Notes: generated by a model not told the origin, from the letters alone. A stretch of DNA of 36,605 nucleotides from Pseudomonadota bacterium (GCA_025355245.1 JANXZZ010000274.1:1-36605), one strand, 5' to 3'. Shown: positions 23,677 to 33,847, counted from the stretch's first letter. Translations and numbers: made by a program.

Positions 23677-25175
23677 TGTTCGTCGTGCCACGCGAAGCCG
23701 TCGCGTGCGATCAGCGCGTTCGCGGTGGCCGGGCCCCAGCTGCCGGCCGCGTAAGGTCGGGGGCCGTCGTCGTCCGACGACCAGGCCGCGCGGATCGGGT
23801 CGATCCACTGCCACGCGGCGTCGACTTCGTCGCGGCGCATGAACAGCGTCAGATTTCCCTGCATCGCGTCCCCCAGCAGGCGCTCGTAGGCCTCGAGCGG
23901 CCGCGCCTTGAAGGACTCCCCGAGGTCGAGCGCCAGGTCGACGGGCCGCAGGCGCATCGCCTCGCCCGGACTCTTCGCGAGAATCCTGAGGATGATGTGT
24001 TCCTCCGGCTGCAGGCGGATGACCAGCCGGTTGGGAGTCTGGGCGCTGAACGGGCCGTCGAAGATGGAGTGCGGGACTTCGTGGAAAGTAATCACGATCT
24101 CCGCAACGTGCTCCTGCAGGCGCTTGCCGGTGCGCAGGTAGAAAGGCACGCCGGCCCATCGCCAGGTGTCGATCTCCGCCTTGATGGCGACAAAGGTCTC
24201 GGTGCTCGAGTCGGCGGCGACGCCGCCCTCGTCGAGATAGCCCTCGACCTTCGCCGCGCCGATCACGCCGCTGCGGTACTGGCCGCGCACCGTCTTGAGA
24301 AGCGCCTCGGAATCGCCGATTGGCCGCAGCGCACGCAATACCTTGAGTTTCTCGTCGCGCACTGCGTCGGCCGCGCTGCTCGCGGGCGGCTCCATCGCGA
24401 GAATGCACAGCAGCTGTAGCAGGTGGTTCTGCACCATGTCGCGCAGCGCACCCGTGCGATCGTAGAACTCGCCGCGCCCCTCGACGCCGAGCTGCTCGCC
24501 GACCGTTATCTGCACGTGCTGGACCTGGCCCCGCCGCCAAAGCGGCTCGAACAGCGTGTTTCCGAAGCGCAGTGCCAGCAGGTTCTGGACCGTCTCCTTG
24601 CCGAGGTAGTGATCGATCCGGTAGATCTGGCGCTCGCTGACGAGGGCGCCAACGGTGTCGTTGATGCGCGCTGCGCTCGCGGCATCCTCGCCGAGTGGCT
24701 TCTCGAGCATGATGCGCGAGTTCGCCGTGACGATGCCGGCCGCCGCGAGCTCGCGACAGATCGCCGCGAACAGGTCCGGCGCCGTCGACAGGAAGAAGAG
24801 GCGTACCGCGTCGGGGCGAGCGCGCAGCACCGCGGCGAGTGCCGCGTAATCGGAAGCCACCGTCGCGTTCACGCGCACGTAGTCGAGGCGTGCCGCGAAG
24901 GCGGGCCAGGTCGCCGCGTCGAAGGCGGTGCCGAGGTACTGCCGGCATGCGGCTTCCGCCCTCGCGAGGTAGGCCTCGCGACCGATGTCCGAGCGCGCGA
25001 CGCCGACGATGCGGGCGTCAGCCGCCAGCTGCGCGTCGCCAAAGCGCCGATAGAGCGCCGGCAGGAGCTTGCGCATCGTGAGGTCGCCGGTGCCGCCGAA
25101 CAGCACCAGATCGACGGACGGGGGCGCGGCGCGGGTGCCGATGCGTTGGCCGGCCGAAGGGCGATCTGCGCTCAC
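23673..25175 (-). CDS. zwf: Glucose-6-phosphate 1-dehydrogenase
   Basis: The product is 500 residues, the normal length. The start is GTG 25175, with GGAG five bases upstream. The NADP-binding loop reads [20 protein letters not shown] (GGTGD at 27-31). The signature RIDHYLGKE, holding the catalytic histidine region, lies at about 184-192, and [15 protein letters not shown] and [15 protein letters not shown] are further conserved blocks. The enzyme oxidises glucose-6-phosphate to 6-phosphogluconolactone, feeding the Entner-Doudoroff route encoded divergently. It is followed directly by hexR. A HexR-type operator sits 15-29 bases before its start. No 6-phosphogluconolactonase gene is present in the window. 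Confidence 0.98.
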   Translation of the reverse strand: MSADRPSAGQRIGTRAAPPSVDLVLFGGTGDLTMRKLLPALYRRFGDAQLAADARIVGVARSDIGREAYLARAEAACRQYLGTAFDAATWPAFAARLDYVRVNATVASDYAALAAVLRARPDAVRLFFLSTAPDLFAAICRELAAAGIVTANSRIMLEKPLGEDAASAARINDTVGALVSERQIYRIDHYLGKETVQNLLALRFGNTLFEPLWRRGQVQHVQITVGEQLGVEGRGEFYDRTGALRDMVQNHLLQLLCILAMEPPASSAADAVRDEKLKVLRALRPIGDSEALLKTVRGQYRSGVIGAAKVEGYLDEGGVAADSSTETFVAIKAEIDTWRWAGVPFYLRTGKRLQEHVAEIVITFHEVPHSIFDGPFSAQTPNRLVIRLQPEEHIILRILAKSPGEAMRLRPVDLALDLGESFKARPLEAYERLLGDAMQGNLTLFMRRDEVDAAWQWIDPIRAAWSSDDDGPRPYAAGSWGPATANALIARDGFAWHDEQ

Positions 25176-25189
25176 GAGCTCTCCAGGAA

Positions 25190-25204
25190 TGTAGCTAAAT
25201 TACG
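25190..25204. promoter_or_regulatory. HexR operator near zwf
   Basis: TGTAGCTAAATTACG matches the HexR palindrome TGTAATTAAATTACA in 12 of 15 positions. It lies 15 bases upstream of the zwf start, where a bound repressor would block transcription of zwf-hexR. Confidence 0.8.
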
Positions 25205-25305
25205 ACACAAATAATCAGGGCTGGTCGCCAAGGACGGACAATACCACGTTAAGCGACTGTTTATTGTGAAGATCATGAGTCAGACCAAGGAGGCGTCACA
25301 TAAAA

Positions 25306-25320
25306 TGTAGTAGAATTACG
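25306..25320. promoter_or_regulatory. HexR operator ahead of edd
   Basis: TGTAGTAGAATTACG matches the HexR palindrome at 12 of 15 positions. The -10-like hexamer TAGAAT (25311-25316) lies inside it, so binding would cover the edd promoter directly. The ATG of edd is 50 bases downstream. Confidence 0.8.
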
Positions 25321-25370
25321 GTTCTTTGATTCGCTTTGGCCAGTTCCGAACCACGGACGACTCGACCGCA

Positions 25371-27209
25371 ATGTCGATCACGACGACGCACTACCCGCTG
25401 CATCCCACCGTCGCCGCCGTGACCGAGCGCATTCGTGCGCGCAGCGCAGCCGGACGCGGGGCCTATCTCGCGCGGATTGCCGCCGCGAGACATCGCGCTG
25501 CCAGCCGCGGGCGCCTGTCGTGCGCGAACCTCGCGCACGTCTTCGCCGGTGCCGCAGGCACGGACAAGGGCGAGCTGCGCGCCGGCCGCTGGCCGAATCT
25601 CGCCATCGTATCGGCCTACAACGACATGCTGTCGGCGCACCAGCCGCTCGAACGCTATCCCGCGCTCATCAAGCAGGCGGCGCGCGAGGCGGGCGCGGTG
25701 GCGCAGTTCGCCGGCGGCGTCCCGGCGATGTGCGACGGCGTCACGCAGGGGCGTCCGGGCATGGAGCTGTCGCTTTTCAGCCGCGACGTAATCGCGATGT
25801 CGACCGCCGTTGCGCTCAGCCACGATGCCTTCGATGCGGCACTGTGCCTCGGCGTGTGCGACAAGATCGTTCCGGGTCTCGTCATCGGTGCGCTGGCGTT
25901 CGGTCACCTGCCGACCGTGTTCGTACCGGCGGGGCCGATGCCATCCGGCATGCCGAATGCCGAGAAATCGCGGATCCGTCGCGAGTTCACCGAGGGCAAG
26001 GTCGATCGTGCCGCGCTTCTCGATGCCGAGGCGAAGAGCTATCACTCGGCCGGGACCTGCACGTTCTACGGCACCGCCAACAGCAACCAGATGCTGATGG
26101 AAGCGATGGGGCTGCACCTGCCCGGAAGCGCCTTCGTGCCCCCCGGTACCCCGTTGCGCGACCGGCTGACCGCGCACGCCGCGACCCTCGCCGCCGGCAT
26201 CACTGCGCTCGGCGCGAACTACCGGCCGATCGGCGCGATCATCGATGAGCGGGTGGTCGTGAACGGCATTGCGGCGCTGCTCGCCACCGGCGGCTCTACC
26301 AACCACACCATTCACCTGGTCGCGATGGCGGCGGCGGCGGGCATCACGATCAATTGGGACGATTTCGACGAGCTGTCGGCGATCATCCCGCTGCTCGCGC
26401 GCGTGTATCCGAACGGCCAGGCCGACGTCAACCACTTCCAGGCGGCGGGCGGCACCGGTTTCGTGATCCGCGAGCTGCTCAAGGCCGGGCTCGCGCACGG
26501 CGACGTGCTGACCGTGGTGGGTGCCGGCCTGTGGCGGTACACGGAGGAGCCTTACCTGGCGGAGGGCGAGCTGCGCTGGCGCGCGGGGGCGAGCGAGTCG
26601 CTCGATACCGGCGTGCTGCGGCCCGTGGCGGCGCCGTTCCGCGCCGATGGCGGCGTCCGGGTGCTGCGCGGCAATCTGGGTCGCTGCGTCATCAAGGTGT
26701 CCGCGCTTGAGTCCCGCGACTTCGTCGTCGAGGCGCCGGCGATCGTGTTCGACACGCAGGATGCGGTCGTGGCCGCCTTCAAGGCGGGGCAGCTCGAGCG
26801 GGACTTCATCGCGGTGCTGCGATTCCAGGGGCCCCGCGCCAACGGCATGCCCGAGCTGCACCAGCTGACGCCGCTGCTCGGTTCCCTGTTGTCGCGCGGC
26901 TTCCGGGTCGGGCTCGTCACCGACGGGCGCATGTCCGGCGCGTCCGGGTCCGTGCCCGCGGCGCTGCACCTCACGCCCGAGTCCGCCGCCGGCGGGCCCC
27001 TTGCGCGGGTGCGCGACGGTGACATCATTCGCCTCGACGCCGAGGCGCGCACGCTCGCGGTCCGCGTGGATGCCGGCGAATTCGCCGCGCGCACGCCCGC
27101 GGCGTTCGACGCGACGCCGGTGTTCGGGTTCGGGAGGGAGTTGTTCTCGACCTTGCGGGCGGCGGTTGGCGATGCCGAGAGCGGCGCACGCGCGGTGGGA
27201 GCCTACTGA
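25371..27209 (+). CDS. edd: Phosphogluconate dehydratase
   Basis: ATG 25371 gives 612 residues, near the usual 600-610; the earlier in-frame ATG at 25326 lies beside the operator and is unlikely. The IlvD/EDD family iron-sulphur cysteines are in [19 protein letters not shown] and [15 protein letters not shown]. Other conserved blocks are [28 protein letters not shown] and [18 protein letters not shown]. The enzyme dehydrates 6-phosphogluconate to 2-keto-3-deoxy-6-phosphogluconate, which is also the HexR effector. The stop abuts the eda start, and regulation by HexR is expected from the operator upstream. Confidence 0.98.
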   Translation: MSITTTHYPLHPTVAAVTERIRARSAAGRGAYLARIAAARHRAASRGRLSCANLAHVFAGAAGTDKGELRAGRWPNLAIVSAYNDMLSAHQPLERYPALIKQAAREAGAVAQFAGGVPAMCDGVTQGRPGMELSLFSRDVIAMSTAVALSHDAFDAALCLGVCDKIVPGLVIGALAFGHLPTVFVPAGPMPSGMPNAEKSRIRREFTEGKVDRAALLDAEAKSYHSAGTCTFYGTANSNQMLMEAMGLHLPGSAFVPPGTPLRDRLTAHAATLAAGITALGANYRPIGAIIDERVVVNGIAALLATGGSTNHTIHLVAMAAAAGITINWDDFDELSAIIPLLARVYPNGQADVNHFQAAGGTGFVIRELLKAGLAHGDVLTVVGAGLWRYTEEPYLAEGELRWRAGASESLDTGVLRPVAAPFRADGGVRVLRGNLGRCVIKVSALESRDFVVEAPAIVFDTQDAVVAAFKAGQLERDFIAVLRFQGPRANGMPELHQLTPLLGSLLSRGFRVGLVTDGRMSGASGSVPAALHLTPESAAGGPLARVRDGDIIRLDAEARTLAVRVDAGEFAARTPAAFDATPVFGFGRELFSTLRAAVGDAESGARAVGAY

Positions 27210-27842
27210 ATGATGCTTCGACAGATCCTGTCGCGTGCCGCGGTGGTCCCGGTGATCACCATTCGCGAGCTATCGCGCGCGGTGCCGCTCGCGCAGGCGC
27301 TCTGCGCGGGCGGCCTGACCGTGCTCGAGGTCACGCTGCGCTCCGCTGCGGCGCTGCCTGCCATCGAGGCGATCCGCAAGGCCGTGCCGACCGCGGTCGT
27401 CGGTGCGGGCACCGTCGTTTCGCGCGAGCAGATGGCAGCCGCGCTCGGCGCCGGCAGCCAGTTCGTGGTGTCGCCCGGCTTCAGTGCGGGGCTCGCCGCT
27501 GACGCACGCCGTGCCGGCGTCGCGTTCCTGCCCGGCGTTTCGACGGCGACCGAGCTCATGGCCGCGCTTGAAGCCGGACTCGACACACTGAAATTCTTTC
27601 CGGCCGAGCAGGCCGGTGGGATCCCGATGCTGAAGGCGCTGCACGCGCCGTTTCCGCAGGTTGGCTTCTGCCCGACCGGCGGCATCTCGGCCGCGAAGGC
27701 AGCCGAATACCTCGCACTACCGAACGTGCTGGCGATCGGCATGTCGTCGGTGGCGCCGCTCGAGCTCATCGAGGCGGAAAACTACGCGGGCATCACGGCG
27801 CTGGCGCGAGCCGCCGCAGCCTGGCGGTCGCCGGCCGCCTGA
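27210..27842 (+). CDS. eda: KDPG aldolase (2-dehydro-3-deoxy-phosphogluconate aldolase)
   Basis: The 210-residue product starts at ATG 27210, immediately after the edd stop, with GGGAG eight bases upstream; a second ATG at 27213 is possible. The class I aldolase barrel shows the catalytic glutamate in LTVLEVTLRS (Glu40), GAGTVVSREQ in the middle, and the Schiff-base lysine in TLKFFPAEQAGG (Lys128). FCPTGGIS forms the phosphate-binding loop. It splits KDPG into pyruvate and glyceraldehyde-3-phosphate, completing the Entner-Doudoroff pathway with edd. The pair is evidently cotranscribed. Confidence 0.98.
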   Translation: MMLRQILSRAAVVPVITIRELSRAVPLAQALCAGGLTVLEVTLRSAAALPAIEAIRKAVPTAVVGAGTVVSREQMAAALGAGSQFVVSPGFSAGLAADARRAGVAFLPGVSTATELMAALEAGLDTLKFFPAEQAGGIPMLKALHAPFPQVGFCPTGGISAAKAAEYLALPNVLAIGMSSVAPLELIEAENYAGITALARAAAAWRSPAA

Positions 27843-27876
27843 CGCGCCTCCGGAGCGCCCGGGCGCCTGCGCCTGC

Positions 27877-27882
27877 TATCAT
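27877..27882 (+). promoter_or_regulatory. Candidate -10 element of ppc
   Basis: TATCAT lies 40 bases before the ppc ATG in the 80-bp gap after eda and is the only good -10 hexamer there. No clear -35 is visible. Confidence 0.3.
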
Positions 27883-27922
27883 TTTGGCCGTGGTCGCGCC
27901 TGTGGGGCGCCTTGCAGGCGCG

Positions 27923-30643
27923 ATGTACCGGCAAAACATCCAATTTCCCGCCAAGGATGCTCCTCTTCGCGAGGACGTCCACGCGCTTGGCGCGCTGGTC
28001 GGCGAGATTCTCCTCGAGCAGTGCGGGGAAGCGCGGTTCGCGCTCGTCGAAGGCGACCGCGTCGCCGCGATCCGCCGCCGCGAGCGCGAGCCCGAGGGCG
28101 AGACGGAACTCCTCGCGCGCACGCGCGGCCGCGATCCCGGCGAGGCACGCGACCTCGTGCGGGGGTTCTCGACCTGGTTCCAGGTCGTCAATCTGGCCGA
28201 AAAGGTTCATCGGATCCGCCGGCGTCGAGAGTACATCGCGAGCTCGACGCAGCCGCAGCCCGGCGGCCTCGACGACGCGCTCGGACGCCTGAAGCGCGAG
28301 GGAGTCTCGCGCGAGGAGCTGATGCAGAGGCTGGCGCGAGTCTGCGTGTACCCGGTCTTCGCGGCCCACCCTACCGAATCCACCCGGCGCACGATCCTGC
28401 GCAAGCAACAGCGCATCGCCGAGCTGATGCTCGAGCGACTCGACCCGTCGATGACGCCAAACGAGCGGCGCGTGACCTGGGAGCAGATCCGCACCGAGCT
28501 CACTTCGGGGTGGCAGACCGAAGACCATCCGCGCGAGCGCCTCACGGTTGCCGACGAGCGTGAACACGTCCTGTTCTATCTGTCCGAAGTCCTCTACCGC
28601 ATCCTGCCCGGGTTCTACGAAGAACTCGCCGGTGTCGTCAGCAAGATCTACGGCGGCGAGGTGCGACCGCGCGACCTGCCGCGCGTGCTGCGCTTCGGCT
28701 CCTGGGTCGGCGGCGACATGGACGGGCACCCCGACGTCCACGCCAAGGCGATCCGCGAGACCCTGCAGCGTCACCAGCTGGTGATCGTCAACGCCTACTT
28801 TCTGGAGGTGCAGCGCCTCGGCGAACGATTGAGCCAGAGCGCGAGTCGCATCGGCGTGTCGCGCGCGCTGCAGTCGCGAATCGACGAGTACACGGCGCTG
28901 GTGCCGGCGGCGCACGAGGTGGCTCCCGCGCGCCACGACCGCATGCCGTACCGGATGTACTGCGCCCAGCTGGGCGTGCGGCTGCGCAACACCTACGAGG
29001 GCCGGCCGAACCACTACGAGAATGCCGGGCAGTTCCGCGCCGACGTGCAACTGATGGCTGACAGCCTCGCCGCGCACAAGGGCGAACGCGCCGGCCTGTT
29101 CTATGTCGAGCGCCTGCTGCAGCGCATCGCCACCTTCGGCTTCCACCTCGCGACGCTCGACGTGCGCCAGCACGCTGACGTACACCGCGCCGTCGTCGGG
29201 CAGGGGTTGGGCGATGAAGGCTTCGTGAGCGGTCCGCCCGAGGAGCGCATTGCGCGCCTCAGACTTGCGCTCGAACGCGACGAGGGTCCCAGCCGACCGC
29301 TCGATGCCGTGGGCCGGCGCACGCTCGCCGTGTTTGAGCAGCTGCTGCATTGCCGGCATCGCTTCGGTCGCGAGTCGATCGGCGACTACGTGATCAGCGG
29401 CGCCGAGGGCCTCGATGACGTGCTGGCCGTCATCCTGCTCGCGCGCTGGGCCGAGATGGTCGACAAGCGCAACGGCCAGGTGCCGCTCGACATCGTGCCG
29501 CTGTTCGAGACGGTGCCCGCGCTCGCGGCCTGCGGGGTGACGCTGCGCGCGTTGCTGGCTGAGCCGATCTATCGCGAGCACGTCACGGCGCGCCGCGAAC
29601 GACAGGGAGTGATGCTCGGCTACGCCGACAGCAACAAGGACAGCGGCTTCGCCGCCTCGCGCTGGGCCCTTCACGAAGCACAGGCGCTGCTCACCGATAC
29701 CGTCGAGGGCACCGGTGTCGAGCTCGTGATCTCGCACGGCCGTGGGACGGGCGGCAGCCGTAGCAGCAGCCGTCCCGAGACGCTGCTGCGCAGCGCGCCG
29801 GTCGGCAGCTTCAACGGCGTGCTGCACGTCACCGAGCAGGGCGAGGTCATCAACAACAACTACGGGCTGCGCCCGATCGCGATGCGAAGCCTCGAGCAGG
29901 CGCTCGGCGCTGCCTGCACGGCCGTGTCCCGTCCCGGTCGCCGCGCGGCGGTAGAGCCCGCCTTCGTCGCGACGATGCGCACGCTTGCGCAGGCGAGCGC
30001 GGTGGGCTACCGACGCCTGCTGCACGAATCCCCGGGCTTCTACCAGTACTTCCGCGCGGCGACGCCAATCGACGTCATCGAGCGGATGCAGATCGGCTCA
30101 CGCCCGGTCCTGCGCGGCGGGCTCGAGAGCTTCCGCGCGCTGCGCGCGGTGCCGTGGGGCTTCGCGTGGAGCCAGAGCCGGCACCTGCTGCCGAGCTGGT
30201 ACGGCATCGGCATCGGCCTCGACGCGGCCGCGGCCGAGCACGGCACCGAACTCCTCGAACGAATGCTCGCGCAATGGCCGTTCTTCGAGGTGTTGCTGGA
30301 CGACGCGGAGTTCGTGCTCGCCAAGGCCGACATGGACATTGCGCGCTGGTATTCGGAGCTCGCTGCCGAGGGCCACCGTGGCCATTTCCAGGCGGTGCGG
30401 GCGGAGTACGAGCGCGCCGAAGCGTGGATCCTCAAGCTGCGGGGTGAGCGGTGTCTGCTCGACGGCGAGCCGACCATCCAGCGCGGCGTGAAATTGCGCA
30501 ATCCGTACGTTGATCCCATGCACCTGATGCAGATCGACCTGTTGCGCCGCTGGCGCGCGACCGAGCGGCAGGACCTGAAGCTGCTGGACGCGCTCATTGC
30601 CAGCATCAGCGGAATCGCGCAGGGCCTGCAGGCGACGGGGTAG
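27923..30643 (+). CDS. ppc: Phosphoenolpyruvate carboxylase
   Basis: ATG 27923 gives 906 residues; the frame extends 13 codons further to a TTG, but the N-terminal domain aligns by eye with known enzymes from the ATG. The catalytic histidine block is PVFAAHPTESTRRT (His149). The substrate loop region is SHGRGTGGSRSSSRP (604-618), in which both loop arginines (607, 613) keep their usual six-residue spacing but the following glycines are serines. Other conserved parts are GSWVGGDMDGHP, GYADSNKDSGF, TEQGEVI and the C-terminal RNPYVDPMHLMQ and terminal QATG. The enzyme carboxylates phosphoenolpyruvate to oxaloacetate, replenishing the TCA cycle when sugars enter by the pathway encoded upstream. 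Confidence 0.96.
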   Translation: MYRQNIQFPAKDAPLREDVHALGALVGEILLEQCGEARFALVEGDRVAAIRRREREPEGETELLARTRGRDPGEARDLVRGFSTWFQVVNLAEKVHRIRRRREYIASSTQPQPGGLDDALGRLKREGVSREELMQRLARVCVYPVFAAHPTESTRRTILRKQQRIAELMLERLDPSMTPNERRVTWEQIRTELTSGWQTEDHPRERLTVADEREHVLFYLSEVLYRILPGFYEELAGVVSKIYGGEVRPRDLPRVLRFGSWVGGDMDGHPDVHAKAIRETLQRHQLVIVNAYFLEVQRLGERLSQSASRIGVSRALQSRIDEYTALVPAAHEVAPARHDRMPYRMYCAQLGVRLRNTYEGRPNHYENAGQFRADVQLMADSLAAHKGERAGLFYVERLLQRIATFGFHLATLDVRQHADVHRAVVGQGLGDEGFVSGPPEERIARLRLALERDEGPSRPLDAVGRRTLAVFEQLLHCRHRFGRESIGDYVISGAEGLDDVLAVILLARWAEMVDKRNGQVPLDIVPLFETVPALAACGVTLRALLAEPIYREHVTARRERQGVMLGYADSNKDSGFAASRWALHEAQALLTDTVEGTGVELVISHGRGTGGSRSSSRPETLLRSAPVGSFNGVLHVTEQGEVINNNYGLRPIAMRSLEQALGAACTAVSRPGRRAAVEPAFVATMRTLAQASAVGYRRLLHESPGFYQYFRAATPIDVIERMQIGSRPVLRGGLESFRALRAVPWGFAWSQSRHLLPSWYGIGIGLDAAAAEHGTELLERMLAQWPFFEVLLDDAEFVLAKADMDIARWYSELAAEGHRGHFQAVRAEYERAEAWILKLRGERCLLDGEPTIQRGVKLRNPYVDPMHLMQIDLLRRWRATERQDLKLLDALIASISGIAQGLQATG

Positions 30644-30671
30644 GGCACGCCGCCACCGAGGCTCAAGCGCC

Positions 30672-32042
30672 TCAGCACTCGGGTACGTTGACTGCGAGAC
30701 CGCCTTGCGAGGTCTCCTTGTAGATGGAGGACATATCCTCCCCGGTCTGCCGCATCGTCGCGATCACCTGATCGAGCGACACCTTGTGGCTGCCATCGCC
30801 GCGCATCGCGAGCCGCGCGGCGTTGATCGCCTTGACCGCGCCCATGGCATTTCGTTCGATGCACGGGATCTGCACGAGCCCGGCGATCGGATCGCAGGTG
30901 AGGCCCAGGTTGTGCTCCATGCCGATCTCCGCGGCATTCTCGATCTGCTCGTTGCTACCGTTCAGGGCGGCGACGAGGCCGCCAGCGGCCATCGAGCAGG
31001 CAACCCCGACCTCGCCCTGGCAGCCCATCTCGGCGCCCGAGATCGATGCATTCTTCTTGTAGAGCATGCCGATCGCGCCGCCGACGAGCAGGAAACGCAG
31101 CACGCCCTCGTCGGCGGCTCCGGCCTCGAAGCGCCGGTAGTAGGAGAGCACCGCCGGAACGATACCGGCGGCGCCGTTCGTGGGGGCCGTCACCATGCGG
31201 CCGCCGGCTGCATTTTCCTCGTTGACTGCCAGCGCGAAGGCGTTGACCCAGTCCATCACGTGCATGGGCGATGCCGATCCGGACTCGATCAGCTGACGGT
31301 ACAGCTTCGGCGCGCGCCGCCTGACCTTGAGTACGCCGGGCAGCAGGCCCTGGGCGGCAAAGCCGTGTTCGATGCAGGTCTGCATCACCGACCAGATGCG
31401 TAGCAGCGCCGCGCGCGTCGCGCCTTCCTCGCGAAACGATGCCTCGTTCGCGAGCACGAGTTCGTACAGATCGAGGCCGTTCTGCTTGGCGGTTTCGAGG
31501 AGCTGATCGGCGGAAGCGAACGGAAAGCGCACGGCGACCGGCGCGGCTGCGGCTGAGGGGGCGTCGAGCTCGTCGGCGCGAGCGATGAACCCGCCGCCCG
31601 TCGAGTAGTACTCCTCGCGACAGAGCACGTTCTTCCCGGCATCGAGCGCGGTGAAGCGCATGCCGTTGGAATGCCCCGGAAGCGTCTGGTCGCGATGCCA
31701 GAGGAGGTCCATCGGTTCGTCGAACGCAATCTCGCGTCGCCCGGCGAGCATGAGCCGCCCGCTGCCGCGAATGCGTGTCAGTGCGGGCTCGATCGCCGCG
31801 GGATCCATGCCTTCGGGGGTGTGACCCTCGAGCCCGAGCAGGATCGCGCGATCGGTGCAGTGCCCGCGGCCGGTGAGCGCTAGCGAGCCGTACAGCTGCG
31901 CGCCGACCTGCGTCGTGCGCTCGAGCAGGCCACGTTCGACAAGGTCGAGCGCGAAGCGCCGGGCGGCATTCATCGGTCCCATCGTGTGGGAGCTCGAGGG
32001 TCCGATGCCGATCTTGAAGATGTCGAGGACGCTGAGTGTCAT
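30672..32042 (-). CDS. sdaA: L-serine ammonia-lyase (one-chain, iron-sulphur type)
   Basis: The product is 456 residues, matching SdaA/SdaB. The N-terminal beta-domain opens [21 protein letters not shown]. The C-terminal catalytic domain has the [4Fe-4S] cysteines at 341 (MGCQGEVG), 383 (LTCDPIAG) and 394 (QIPCIERN). The very last residue is Cys456; in the Legionella enzyme a C-terminal cysteine occupies the active site and caps the cluster, and the same tail lock is likely here. It deaminates L-serine to pyruvate and ammonia. The gene converges on ppc with only 28 bp between stops, where GAGGC (30658-30662) and GCCTC (30669-30673) can form a shared hairpin. Confidence 0.97.
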   Translation of the reverse strand: MTLSVLDIFKIGIGPSSSHTMGPMNAARRFALDLVERGLLERTTQVGAQLYGSLALTGRGHCTDRAILLGLEGHTPEGMDPAAIEPALTRIRGSGRLMLAGRREIAFDEPMDLLWHRDQTLPGHSNGMRFTALDAGKNVLCREEYYSTGGGFIARADELDAPSAAAAPVAVRFPFASADQLLETAKQNGLDLYELVLANEASFREEGATRAALLRIWSVMQTCIEHGFAAQGLLPGVLKVRRRAPKLYRQLIESGSASPMHVMDWVNAFALAVNEENAAGGRMVTAPTNGAAGIVPAVLSYYRRFEAGAADEGVLRFLLVGGAIGMLYKKNASISGAEMGCQGEVGVACSMAAGGLVAALNGSNEQIENAAEIGMEHNLGLTCDPIAGLVQIPCIERNAMGAVKAINAARLAMRGDGSHKVSLDQVIATMRQTGEDMSSIYKETSQGGLAVNVPEC

Positions 32043-32078
32043 CGCGACAGTCTGACGCGCGGCGTAGCGCGCGGCAAT

Positions 32079-33167
32079 TCAGCTTGGCTCGCCATCCGGT
32101 TTTCTTTTTGCTTCGGCCGCGGCCGCCGCGCCCTCGTTCGCGAGGCGCACGCTCGATTCCCCGTGGCCGAGCTCCGTCGCGACGCTTTTTAGTACGTCGA
32201 GGTCGCGTGCAGTGCGGGCCGCGAATCGACCGCCCTGTTGCCACCACGCCTCCACCTCGCCGAGCGCCTCCGTGCGCCGGCCGAGAATCAATAACCGGCC
32301 GACCAGCTCGGCGGTCAGCCGCTCCGCCATGCGCCGGTCCTCCCAGGCCGCCGCGCGATCGCGAAACCAGCGGTAGGCTTCGGGGTCCGTCGGCGGGGGA
32401 CCGAGTGCGTGCGACAGAGTCTGCAAGGCCTCGGCGCTGTTACCGGCGCGCACGCTCGCGTAAATCGCGTCGATTTGCCGCGCCCGGAGGCGTGCCGTAC
32501 CCGCGTCCGCCTTCTCGGCCTCGCGCTCCGGCGACTCCCAGGCATCGAGTCCGAGCTCGAGTCGATGCTCGTAGAGCGCTCCGCCGATGCAAGTCGCGAC
32601 CGCGTAGAGCGCGAACTGGAGGCAAGCGAGCAAGAGCAGGCTCGGCAGATGCGGCGCGACCGCGACGAACAGAGCCGCCACGCCGCAAATGATGGCAATC
32701 AGCAGCAGGTAGCTGAGCCCGAGCCCGCGCGCGATGGCGAACAGCGCCGGCGGCCAAACCGCCCGCCCGAGGTGGCCTTCGACCGCGAGCACCGCGAGGG
32801 AAGCCGGAAAGCTCGCGAGTGCCAGAACCGCCACGGCAATGGCGCCGCCAACGTTGCCGCCCTGGCGGAGCGACCAGACGAGATAGGCGACGCCGGCAAG
32901 CGCCAGGGCTTGCAGCAGCGGGCGCGGCTCGTGCCACGGCGCGGTCATCTCGATCGTCAGGACCGGAGGCGGGAGGCCGCGCGCCGTGTAGTCGACCAGC
33001 AGGTACGTGTAGCACCAGACCCACGAGGCGAGCACGGCGCCCAGCGGCAGTCCCAGCCACCCGGCCGCTCCCGCCAGCATCCCGACGGCGCTCACGACCA
33101 GCATCAGCACGAGCGGTGGGCCACTGAGCGGCCTGAGCGCGTAGCGGAGGATTGCGGCGGCAGCCAT
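32079..33167 (-). CDS. Membrane protein with DUF4013-like N-terminus and soluble helical tail
   Basis: ATG 33167 yields 362 residues; a start at 33191 would add eight codons without a ribosome site. The first about 225 residues contain six or so hydrophobic segments (for example PPLVLMLVVSAVGMLAGAAG, LLQALALAGVAYLVWSL and LSYLLLIAIICGVAALFV). The remainder is a charged, helical cytoplasmic or periplasmic domain with TPR-like spacing (IDAIYASVRAGNSAEALQTL and RRMAERLTAELVGRLLILGRRTEAL). It stands alone 36 bp upstream of the sdaA start on the same strand, so the two may be cotranscribed. No specific function is recognised. Confidence 0.85.
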   Translation of the reverse strand: MAAAAILRYALRPLSGPPLVLMLVVSAVGMLAGAAGWLGLPLGAVLASWVWCYTYLLVDYTARGLPPPVLTIEMTAPWHEPRPLLQALALAGVAYLVWSLRQGGNVGGAIAVAVLALASFPASLAVLAVEGHLGRAVWPPALFAIARGLGLSYLLLIAIICGVAALFVAVAPHLPSLLLLACLQFALYAVATCIGGALYEHRLELGLDAWESPEREAEKADAGTARLRARQIDAIYASVRAGNSAEALQTLSHALGPPPTDPEAYRWFRDRAAAWEDRRMAERLTAELVGRLLILGRRTEALGEVEAWWQQGGRFAARTARDLDVLKSVATELGHGESSVRLANEGAAAAAEAKRKPDGEPS

Positions 33168-33219
33168 GTGGCGATTATGCGCGCGACGCACGCCCCGCCG
33201 ACGAGGCGCAGCGATTCGC

Positions 33220-33225
33220 TAGAAT
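33220..33225 (+). promoter_or_regulatory. Candidate -10 element of the LOG-family gene
   Basis: TAGAAT lies 28 bases upstream of the ATG at 33254, in the 86-bp divergent spacer. No -35 match is evident. Confidence 0.3.
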
Positions 33226-33253
33226 GGGACCCCCGGCGCTACCGAGGCGTGCG

Positions 33254-33847
33254 ATGACCGAGGAATTCGCGACTACCGTGTGCGTCTACTGTGCGTCGAG
33301 CAGCAGCTGCGACGCCGAGTATCACCGTGCCGCCGCGCGGCTCGGCGAACTCCTCGCCCGCGACGGCCGCACGATCGTCTACGGCGGCAGCCGCAACGGT
33401 TCGATGGGTGCGCTCGCGGACGGGGCGCTCCGCGCCGGCGGGCATGTCATCGGCGTCCTGCCGAAATTCCTCGAGGAACTAGAGGTCGCGCACGGTGGCT
33501 TGTCCGACCTGCTGATCGTCGAGGACATGCGGACCCGCAAGCACCTGATGCTGTCGCGCAGCAGCGCGGTCATCGCGCTGCCGGGCGGTTGCGGCACCTT
33601 CGAGGAGCTGCTGGAAGCGATCACGCTCAAGCGGCTCGGCGTGTTCCTCGGGCCGATCGTGATCGTGAACACCCGCAATTATTTTGCGCCGCTGTTGAGC
33701 CTGCTCGAATCCGCGGTCCGCGAGCGGTTCATGGACCAACGGCACCTTGCGATGTGGCAGGTCGTCGCCACGCCGGAGGAAGTTGGCGCGGCGCTCGGGG
33801 CCGCACCACCCTGGTCCGCTGCGGCGCGCAGCTTCGCGGCCCTGTGA
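33254..33847 (+). CDS. LOG-family cytokinin riboside 5'-monophosphate phosphoribohydrolase-like protein
   Basis: The 197-residue product from ATG 33254 has the TIGR00730 family layout: VCVYCASSSSCDAEY at the start, IVYGGSRNGSMG (about 41-51), DMRTRKHLML (91-100) and the hallmark PGGCGTFEE (110-118), whose glycine-rich loop and glutamates form the active site. LOG proteins cleave nucleoside monophosphates to free base and ribose 5-phosphate. The usual YGGGxxGLMG is altered to YGGSRNGSMG, which keeps most glycines. It faces the DUF4013-like gene and probably has its own promoter. The physiological substrate in bacteria is commonly unclear. Confidence 0.93.
   Translation: MTEEFATTVCVYCASSSSCDAEYHRAAARLGELLARDGRTIVYGGSRNGSMGALADGALRAGGHVIGVLPKFLEELEVAHGGLSDLLIVEDMRTRKHLMLSRSSAVIALPGGCGTFEELLEAITLKRLGVFLGPIVIVNTRNYFAPLLSLLESAVRERFMDQRHLAMWQVVATPEEVGAALGAAPPWSAAARSFAAL

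Noticed and set aside
23677-24948. 5' extension of the hexR frame into the zwf region
   Set aside because: The extension is the out-of-frame reading of zwf. hexR is well explained by ATG 23676, which overlaps the zwf stop.
27782-30025. 747-residue minus-strand open frame opposite ppc
   Set aside because: ppc on the plus strand shows all catalytic motifs; the opposite frame is a codon-bias shadow.
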